From: Chloroflexota bacterium
Lineage (GTDB): Bacteria; Chloroflexota; Anaerolineae; B4-G1
Direction: 5' to 3'
Assembly (NCBI GenBank): GCA_030596915.1
Contig: JAUVSX010000236.1
Span: forward strand, 1-5,592
DNA length: 5,592 bases
Below the pieces are notes generated by a model. It was not told where the DNA came from. It searched no databases and saw only the letters and a list, made by a program, of their open reading frames with translations. Made by a program: the position numbers and the translations under genes. Numbering within the stretch: the stretch's first letter is position 1; every line of letters starts with the position of its first letter. Shown one piece after another: positions 1 to 4,469 of this stretch.

Positions 1-123
1 AGGGAATCTCAACGGAATGGCGCAGCAGCGGTCCTGGGTGTCATGCCGCCCGGACTGTCGGCCGGCCGTAGCGCGTGGTGCCTGTGCGGCTTGGCGGCGC
101 TCTGGCTGCGAGGCGCACGCGAC

Positions 124-155
124 GCCCTCGAGGACGAGGCCTCGCAGACGAGGGC
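124..155 (+). terminator. GC-rich hairpin followed by TTTT, possible terminator
   Basis: GCCCTCG (124-130) is the exact reverse complement of CGAGGGC (149-155). The loop contains a further self-complementary CGAGGCCTCG (135-144). The right arm runs directly into TTTTC, so the shape resembles a weak Rho-independent terminator for a gene upstream of the window. The T-run is only four bases long and the same right arm recurs in the repeat family here, so it may be a repeat hairpin instead. Confidence 0.35.
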
Positions 156-259
156 TTTTCGCATTGGGAGTGGGGCGGCGCGGGCCGGCGCGTTGAGAGC
201 GGGTGCAGTCCGTGTGCAACGCCCCCGAGACGGGGGCTTGTCGCATTGGGAGTGGGGCG
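145..259 (+). repeat. 33-bp imperfect direct repeat pair, 82 bp apart
   Basis: Positions 145-177 and 227-259 match at about 30 of 33 bases. Each copy is the right arm of a GC-rich hairpin, then CTTNTC, then CGCATTGGGAGTGGGGCG. The hairpin and the repeat unit were therefore duplicated together as a module rather than independently. The second copy begins the tandem array that follows. Confidence 0.75.
221..237. repeat. Hairpin GCCCCCG-AGA-CGGGGGC
   Basis: A perfect 7-bp, all-G/C stem (221-227 with 231-237) closes a three-base AGA loop. It is followed by TTGTC rather than a clean T-run, so termination would be weak. It occupies the same place relative to the tandem array that the hairpin ending at 155 occupies relative to the isolated repeat copy at 160-177. 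This supports reading it as part of a repeat module. Confidence 0.6.
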
Positions 260-324
260 CATCGCGTTGGGAGTGGGGCGCATCGCATTGGGAGTGGCGG
301 CGCATCGCGTTGGGAGTGGCGGCG
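242..324 (+). repeat. Four-copy tandem array of a 21-22 nt unit
   Basis: Units lie at 242-262, 263-283, 284-305 and 306-324 (the last one partial), each containing CGC(A/G)TTGGGAGTGG. The sixth-base variants alternate A, G, A, G, while the tail changes from GTGGGGCG in units 1-2 to GTGGCGGCG in units 3-4. The array therefore looks like a duplicated dimer of about 42 nt rather than four equal copies. An isolated copy sits at 160-177. The units abut without spacers, so this is not a CRISPR array. It ends only a few bases before the -35 region of the probable promoter. Confidence 0.9.
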
Positions 325-331
325 CCGGCCT

Positions 332-359
332 TTGCTCGCGCATTCGACCCTGCTATAAT
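332..359 (+). promoter_or_regulatory. Probable sigma-70-type promoter with extended -10
   Basis: TATAAT at 354-359 matches the consensus -10 exactly and is preceded by TGC (351-353), forming a perfect extended -10. The best -35 is TTGCTC at 332-337 with a 16-bp spacer, matching only the first three bases of TTGACA. Such a weak -35 is tolerable with an extended -10. Transcription would start near 366, leaving a leader of about 105 nt before the ATG at 473. This is the only strong promoter seen for the 473-3601 gene pair. Confidence 0.7.
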
Positions 360-472
360 CGAACGTAGTTGCACGCCTGCTGAAGAGTGCCTGACCTCGC
401 ATCACAAGCCGCGCGACCGCGCTGGGGTCAAGGCTCTGCATTGCCGGTTCGACCCAGACAGGGGGTGTCCGA

Positions 473-1690
473 ATGGCCGTAGATGTAGTTCAGACTATGG
501 ATGTGGCCCAGACTATGCAGATGGTCAAGTGGCTGGATGATGAGCGCCGCAAAGACAAAGTACTGATCTCCACGCTCGAGGAGCGGCTGCAGAGCCAGGA
601 TCGGAAGCTCGACCAACAGGATGCCCAGATCCGGGCTCTACGCTCGGTGCTGGCCGACGTCGAGACTGCACAGTCCCGGATGAATGAATTCGAGCAGATG
701 ATCTCGAACTTCAAAGCCGAGTTGATCATTCAGATGGAGCAGCGGGACAAGGCGCGGCGGAGGGAGCAGACGGAGTCGGAGAGATTGCGCGGCATCGAGT
801 ACGAGGCTCTCACCGATCACCTGCACAGGTTGGACCGTAGACTGCAGGCCCTGCCCCGCTACGAAGAGCAGCTCAACGCCCTGAACGCGGAGGGCCAGCG
901 GTTGAGCGAGGGGCTCCAGATCACGACTGTGCAGCTCTCCGATCTGAGCAAGCGTTCGGAAGAGCAGGTGAAGGGAATCCCCTACCTGGAGGAGCAGCGG
1001 CGCGTCGACCACCGCCGCATCGTCGCACTGGAGCGGGACGTCCCGGAAATCGTGCGGCGGATAGACACTGCCGCGGCCAGGTTGCCCCTTATCGACGACA
1101 GGATCCAGAAGCTGGGGCCGCGCATTGATGAGGCGATGCAAGCATCTCGCAAGTACGAGAAGCCCATTGAGGAACTCCGGGCCTCCGACTTCCAGCGAGA
1201 GCAGAAGATGAAGCAGTACCTCGACCAGGGCGAGCTGGTGAACAAGGAGCTCGAACGGGTCCAGGGCCAGACGATCGGCTTCATCGAGCAGCAGCAGCAG
1301 GTCAAGCGCTACCTGAAGCGGCTCGATAGCTTCCAGGCGCGGCACGAGAAACGCCAGAACGAGATAGGCGAGATGCAGCGTCTGGCCGAGGAGCGGATCA
1401 GGCGGCAGTGGGAGGAATGGCGGGAAGAACAGGCGAAGCATCGGAAGAGACAGGTCATCGAGGCGCAGGAACGCTGGCAGAGGCAGGACAAGATGAACGA
1501 TAGCCTCGACAAGCGTATCAGAGTGATTCCCCCAGTGCTGGAACTCCTCCAGACACGGCTCGTAAGCGTGTGGGAGGTTCGGCGAACCGACGCCACTCAG
1601 TTGCTCAGCGCGGCGCAAGACGTCTACGATGGACTGGTGGCGCCAATAGACGAGCAGTTGGCCATCCTGCGCGGCGAAGAACCGAGGTAG
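473..1690 (+). CDS. Coiled-coil protein of unknown function, upstream partner of selB
   Basis: This 405-residue protein has no signal peptide or membrane segment and is very rich in E, R, Q, K and D, so it is probably soluble and cytoplasmic. Residues 18-125 and 240-350 look like long heptad-type helices. The middle, about 127-238, is divided by prolines that recur in a pattern of hydrophobic-Pro-x-x-acidic-acidic/basic: LPRYEEQL at 127, IPYLEEQ at 169, VPEIVRRID at 190, LPLIDDRI at 204, GPRIDEAM at 215 and KPIEEL at 230. The C-terminus (351-400) is less charged and may form a small helical domain. The ATG at 473 is chosen because AGGGGG at 460-465 is well placed; a later Met (residue 17, MVKWLDDERR) lacks a good ribosome-binding site. 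It ends nine bases before selB, so the two are probably co-transcribed. I do not recognise a named family, and any link to selenocysteine decoding is inferred from position only. Confidence 0.88.
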   Translation: MAVDVVQTMDVAQTMQMVKWLDDERRKDKVLISTLEERLQSQDRKLDQQDAQIRALRSVLADVETAQSRMNEFEQMISNFKAELIIQMEQRDKARRREQTESERLRGIEYEALTDHLHRLDRRLQALPRYEEQLNALNAEGQRLSEGLQITTVQLSDLSKRSEEQVKGIPYLEEQRRVDHRRIVALERDVPEIVRRIDTAAARLPLIDDRIQKLGPRIDEAMQASRKYEKPIEELRASDFQREQKMKQYLDQGELVNKELERVQGQTIGFIEQQQQVKRYLKRLDSFQARHEKRQNEIGEMQRLAEERIRRQWEEWREEQAKHRKRQVIEAQERWQRQDKMNDSLDKRIRVIPPVLELLQTRLVSVWEVRRTDATQLLSAAQDVYDGLVAPIDEQLAILRGEEPR

Positions 1691-1699
1691 GGAAGCGGC

Positions 1700-3601
1700 G
1701 TGCACGTCATCGGCACGGCCGGCCACGTGGACCACGGTAAGTCCAGTCTGGTCCACGCCCTCACCGGCATCGACCCCGACCGACTCCGTGAGGAGAAGGA
1801 ACGGGAGATGACGATTGACCTGGGCTTCGCCTGGCTCACGCTGCCAAACGGCGAACCGGTCGGCATCATCGACGTACCCGGCCACAGGGACTTCGTCGAG
1901 AATATGCTCGCAGGCGTCGGCGGCATCGACGCGGCGCTGTTCGTCGTCGCCGTCGACGAGGGCGTGATGCCCCAAACGAGGGAGCATCTGGCGATCCTCG
2001 ACTTGCTTGAGGTCAGCGCCGGCGTGGTTGCACTCACCAAGGCGGACCTCGCCGAGAGCGAGGATTGGACCGAGATGGTTATGGCCGTCGTGTCCGAGAC
2101 GCTGGAGGGAACAGCGTTGGAAGACGCGCCCATCATCCCGGTGTCCGCCCGCACGCGGCAGGGATTTGACGAGCTGCTGAACGCGCTGCAAGAGAGCCTG
2201 GCCCAGGCCCAACCGCGCGCGGATCGAGGCCGCCCGCGCCTGCCCATCGACCGCGTCTTCACGATCAGCGGCTTCGGCACCGTCGTCACGGGCACGCTCA
2301 TCGACGGGAGTTTCGAGGTGGGGCAGGCTGTCGAGGTGCAGCCCAAGGGTCTCAAAGCCCGCGTGCGTGGCCTGCAGACTCACCGGGAGAAGGTCCAGCG
2401 CGCACTGCCCGGCAGCCGCGTGGCGATGAATCTGACCGGGGTCAGCAGGAGCGATGTAAAGCGTGGCGACGTGGTCACGATTCCGGGCTGGCTGAGGGGA
2501 ACGCTGCTCTCCGACGTACAGATTCGGTACCTGGCCACCGCGGCACGTCCGCTGCGTCACAACACGGAACTGAAGCTGTTCTCCGGGGCCGCTGAAACGC
2601 TGGCTCGGGTGCGTCTTCTCGGCCAGGATGAAGTGCAGCCCGGCGAGATGGCGTGGGCGCAGCTACGGCTCACCGATCCGGTCGCGCTGACCAAGGGCGA
2701 CCGGTTCATACTCCGCGTTCCCTCGCCCCCATCGACGGTGGGCGGGGGCGTCATCCTCGATCCCAACCCAGGCCGCAGGTATCGACGCTTCCGGGCCGAC
2801 GTGATCGAACGGCTGGAGCAACTGGCCCAGGGCGATCCCGGCGACATCATCGTGCATATCCTGATCCGGCGCGGCCCCACGCCCGCCCGTGAGGTGTTGT
2901 CGGCGGATATCCCAGGCGACGCGCCGGCCGAGGTGCTCGCTCAGATGCTCGCTGAAGGACGGGTCATCGCGCTTGGCGCCCAGGCGAACATCCAAAACCC
3001 CGCGACGAGCGGGCAACTGGTCGTGACGCGTGTCTGGTGGACCGACCTGACCGAGCGATTCTCCCGCCTGCTCTCCTCCTACCACCAGCGGTACCCGCTT
3101 CGGGCGGGAATGGGGCGCGAGGCGCTGCGGAGTGGCCTACGGCTGGACCCCAAGGTTTTCAACGCTTCAATCGTCCGCGCCTCCGCCGGTGAGATCCTCG
3201 TCGACGAGGGGGCAACTATCCGCCTCCCAGCCCACGCTGTCCGCTTCAGCCCTGAACAGCAGCGCAAGGTGGATGGGCTGCTGGCCAGCTTCCGCGGCCG
3301 CCCCTACGCGACGCCCTCGGTGAAGGAAAGCATTGCCATCATTGGGGAGGATGTGCTGGGCGTGTTGCTCGCCCGGGGGGAGTTGGTTAAGGTCTCGTCT
3401 GACGTCCTGTTCCTCCCCGGGACCTACGATCAGATGGTCGCCCGCATCCGCGCCACGATCGAGAGCGAGGGCAGCATCACGTTGGCTCAGACGCGCGATC
3501 TGTTCAGCACAAGCCGCAAGTACGCGCAGTCGATCCTCGAGTACCTGGACGCGACTGGAGTGACCAAGCGCGTCGGCGATGCGCGCATCCTCCCGGGGTA
3601 G
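1700..3601 (+). CDS. selB: Selenocysteine-specific translation elongation factor SelB
   Basis: SelB is a GTPase that carries Sec-tRNA to UGA codons marked by a downstream SECIS hairpin. The 633 residues match the usual bacterial length (about 610-640). The GTPase motifs are complete: GHVDHGKS at 8-15, the switch I threonine in MTID (T38), DVPGH at 58-62 (H62 corresponds to the EF-Tu catalytic histidine), TKAD at 113-116 and SA at 149-150. EF-Tu-like domain 2 contains IDRVFTISGFGTVVTGTL (183-200), and domain 3 runs to about residue 352. The rest is the winged-helix region that binds SECIS RNA, ending in the typical SelB tail with TSRKYAQ (604-610) and RVGDARILPG. The start is GTG at 1700, because the MHVIGTAGHVDHGKS start is canonical and AGGGAAG (1690-1696) is a good ribosome-binding site beginning at the last base of the upstream stop codon. 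The sequence reads E-R-E-M-T where many SelB proteins have R-G-M-T. Other Sec genes must lie outside the window. Confidence 0.97.
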   Translation: MHVIGTAGHVDHGKSSLVHALTGIDPDRLREEKEREMTIDLGFAWLTLPNGEPVGIIDVPGHRDFVENMLAGVGGIDAALFVVAVDEGVMPQTREHLAILDLLEVSAGVVALTKADLAESEDWTEMVMAVVSETLEGTALEDAPIIPVSARTRQGFDELLNALQESLAQAQPRADRGRPRLPIDRVFTISGFGTVVTGTLIDGSFEVGQAVEVQPKGLKARVRGLQTHREKVQRALPGSRVAMNLTGVSRSDVKRGDVVTIPGWLRGTLLSDVQIRYLATAARPLRHNTELKLFSGAAETLARVRLLGQDEVQPGEMAWAQLRLTDPVALTKGDRFILRVPSPPSTVGGGVILDPNPGRRYRRFRADVIERLEQLAQGDPGDIIVHILIRRGPTPAREVLSADIPGDAPAEVLAQMLAEGRVIALGAQANIQNPATSGQLVVTRVWWTDLTERFSRLLSSYHQRYPLRAGMGREALRSGLRLDPKVFNASIVRASAGEILVDEGATIRLPAHAVRFSPEQQRKVDGLLASFRGRPYATPSVKESIAIIGEDVLGVLLARGELVKVSSDVLFLPGTYDQMVARIRATIESEGSITLAQTRDLFSTSRKYAQSILEYLDATGVTKRVGDARILPG

Positions 3602-3618
3602 GCCCGCAGGATCATGGT

Positions 3619-3671
3619 AACCGCTTCGGCCGTCCTTCGGCCCTGGTTCGAGTCCGGTCTCGCGTCAGACC
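3619..3671 (+). other. Hairpin plus tRNA-like T-arm after selB (possible tRNA remnant)
   Basis: GGCCG (3628-3632) pairs with CGGCC (3638-3642) around TCCTT. AACC (3619-3622) can pair with GGTT (3645-3648) outside it. The next bases, GGTTCGAGTCC (3645-3655), look exactly like a tRNA T-loop, and a hairpin immediately before a T-arm resembles the long variable arm of a class II or selenocysteine tRNA. However, the anticodon stem around the only nearby TCA (3612-3614) does not pair and no clean acceptor stem exists. A 5-bp stem GGTCT/AGACC (3656-3671) competes with the tRNA fold. A decayed tRNA, a processing hairpin or chance are all possible. Confidence 0.25.
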
Positions 3672-3789
3672 ACCGCGCAATGGAAACGTGACACCTTGTT
3701 TTCGCCCCAATTAGGCACCGTGTCAACCATAGTGATCACCACAAGCCCGGAGGCGATCCTTGACCGAGGCTGCTATGCGCCAATCCAGC

Positions 3790-3837
3790 CCGGGGATCAA
3801 TCCCCGGTCTCAACAACGAAGCCCCATGAATGGGGCT
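3790..3837. repeat. Paired intergenic hairpins with related centres
   Basis: The first hairpin, 3790-3807, has a perfect 7-bp stem CCGGGGA/TCCCCGG and loop TCAA. The second, 3820-3837, has a perfect 7-bp stem AGCCCCA/TGGGGCT and loop TGAA. They are separated by 12 bases. Both are 18 bases long and share the centre AT(C/G)AAT, although their stems differ. They look like members of a dispersed REP-like palindrome family; similar GGGGATNAATCCCC and CCCATGAATGGG motifs are, from memory, frequent between genes in Chloroflexota-type genomes. Confidence 0.75.
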
Positions 3838-3999
3838 CAGGCGAAATCACCCCTATCGGACTGAATCAGGCGACGGATCGTTCGCATTCTCTTCAAGGAG
3901 CATGTCCTGGCCGTGCGATGACGATGACTTGTCGCTTGTTTTCGGCCAAGTCTAGATGTCAGGTCTTGGCTCGCGTAGTTCACCACGCGGACACGGAGC

Positions 4000-4034
4000 G
4001 CCCCCCCTTCCCCCACAAGGGGGGAAGGGGGGGC
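4000..4034. repeat. Perfect 15-bp C/G-rich hairpin
   Basis: Positions 4000-4014 (G, seven C, TT, five C) pair without mismatch with 4020-4034, leaving the loop ACAAG. One strand is almost pure pyrimidine and the other almost pure purine. No T-run follows on either strand, so it is not a standard terminator. The form resembles widespread intergenic CCCCTTCCCC-type palindromes of unknown role. Confidence 0.8.
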
Positions 4035-4164
4035 AGCTCTTCCGGCAGATATGGAAACCTGGCCCACGTTCGCCGTAGGGCGGCATTCCATTGCCACCGT
4101 TCACGCATGTCAATAGCAAACGTTAGGACTCCCACGGGCATTGTAGCGCATCACCCCCTCTCAA

Positions 4165-4180
4165 CGCGCCGATTGGCGCG
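4165..4180. repeat. Short hairpin CGCGCC-GATT-GGCGCG
   Basis: A perfect 6-bp all-G/C stem (4165-4170 with 4175-4180) closes a GATT tetraloop. It has the same compact build as the 3790-3837 hairpins but a different centre. No T-run follows, and it lies too far from either gene to be an obvious terminator or leader element. Confidence 0.5.
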
Positions 4181-4201
4181 CCTCGTGCAGAGAGCCTGAA
4201 G

Positions 4202-4298
4202 GGACTGGCAGTCCTACGCCGTGTCGAAGATCAGTTGAATAGGATACCTTCCGATCGGGCCTTGGCCGCGTGTGGCGCTTTCGCAGGACTGCCAGTCC
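4202..4298. repeat. 97-bp element bounded by inverted repeats
   Basis: GGACTGGCAGTCC (4202-4214) is the exact reverse complement of GGACTGCCAGTCC (4286-4298). The match extends inward to 17 bases with one mismatch (4202-4218 against 4282-4298). Each arm is itself nearly palindromic (GGACT-GGC-AGTCC), so each can fold alone or pair with the other across the 63-bp interior. There is no open reading frame for a transposase and no obvious target-site duplication at the edges. It could be a MITE-like element, or two oppositely oriented copies of a short palindromic repeat. Confidence 0.65.
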
Positions 4299-4300
4299 GG

Positions 4301-4318
4301 CGCGGAATGGAATCCGCG
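4301..4318. repeat. Hairpin CGCGGA-ATGGAA-TCCGCG
   Basis: A perfect 6-bp stem (4301-4306 with 4313-4318) closes a six-base loop. Its centre, ATGGAAT, resembles the AT(C/G)AAT centres of the hairpins at 3790-3837. The following bases, GCTACAAGG, resemble the trailing segment commonly seen with such palindromes. It starts two bases after the 4202-4298 element, so the two may form one composite repeat. Confidence 0.6.
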
Positions 4319-4342
4319 GCTACAAGGCTCCTCGGAGGCGCT

Positions 4343-4371
4343 TTGCGCGGGCCGTCAGCATGTGATAGCAT
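4343..4371 (+). promoter_or_regulatory. Probable promoter for the receiver-phosphatase gene
   Basis: TAGCAT (4366-4371) matches four of six -10 consensus bases and is preceded by TGA, giving an extended -10. TTGCGC (4343-4348) is a partial -35 with an ideal 17-bp spacer. Transcription would begin near 4378, about 90 bases before the ATG. The design, TTGC-type -35 plus extended -10, resembles the promoter at 332-359. It suggests that this gene is transcribed independently of selB. Confidence 0.5.
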
Positions 4372-4469
4372 GGGCACGTTGATGAAGCGTCCCCACCATG
4401 AAGCGGCGCAGCCGCCCCGGACTCGCAACATCCGCCGAGGCTCCGGCCCAACAATGAGAGGAGTTAGTT

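Larger units (their letters stand above)
1..472. other. Non-coding, repeat-bearing upstream region
   Basis: I find no convincing gene here. Several frames stay open, but only because the DNA is GC-rich and repetitive. Their translations are low-complexity or show iterated peptides (such as SHWEWGA) that merely mirror the DNA repeats. The stretch holds two GC-rich hairpins (124-155 and 221-237), one isolated and four tandem copies of a 21-22 nt repeat (160-324), a promoter with an extended -10 (TATAAT at 354-359) and the leader of the downstream gene. One + frame stops at 69-71 and could be the tail of a gene lying before the window, but its 22 codons show nothing recognisable. Confidence 0.7.
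3602..4469. other. 868-bp non-coding region packed with palindromes
   Basis: There is no believable gene between selB and the next coding region. The open frames that cross it are interrupted by, or built from, hairpin sequences and have no good ribosome-binding sites. In order it holds a hairpin and tRNA-like T-arm (3619-3671), about 115 bases in which I see nothing specific, paired hairpins (3790-3837), about 160 bases of unremarkable sequence, a C/G-rich hairpin (4000-4034), a hairpin at 4165-4180, an inverted-repeat element (4202-4298), a hairpin at 4301-4318, a promoter (4343-4371) and a leader of about 90 bases. Confidence 0.75.

Noticed and set aside
242..324. A CRISPR-like appearance of regular short repeats
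   Set aside because: The units abut with no unique spacers between them and no cas gene is present.
9..374. A 121-codon minus-strand open frame with PHSQCDAPHSQ-type repeats
   Set aside because: It is the reverse reading of the same DNA repeat, with biased A/R/P composition and no sign of a domain.
446..455. GGTTCGACCC, a tRNA T-loop-like sequence before the coiled-coil gene
   Set aside because: The flanking bases do not form a T-stem, no acceptor or anticodon arm can be built, and it sits in the mRNA leader just before the ribosome-binding site.
43..540. A 165-codon + strand open frame containing repeated SHWEWGA peptides
   Set aside because: The peptide repeat only mirrors the 21-22 nt DNA repeat. 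The frame has no good ribosome-binding site, runs across the promoter at 354-359 and overlaps the start of the coiled-coil gene in another frame.
638..2560. A 640-codon minus-strand open frame
   Set aside because: It lies opposite the coiled-coil gene and selB. It is a codon-bias shadow in GC-rich DNA, and the SelB motifs on the + strand are decisive.
3696..4199. A 167-codon + strand open frame between selB and the phosphatase gene
   Set aside because: It passes through two separate palindromic repeats and a C/G-rich hairpin, has no convincing ribosome-binding site and shows no recognisable domain or normal protein composition.
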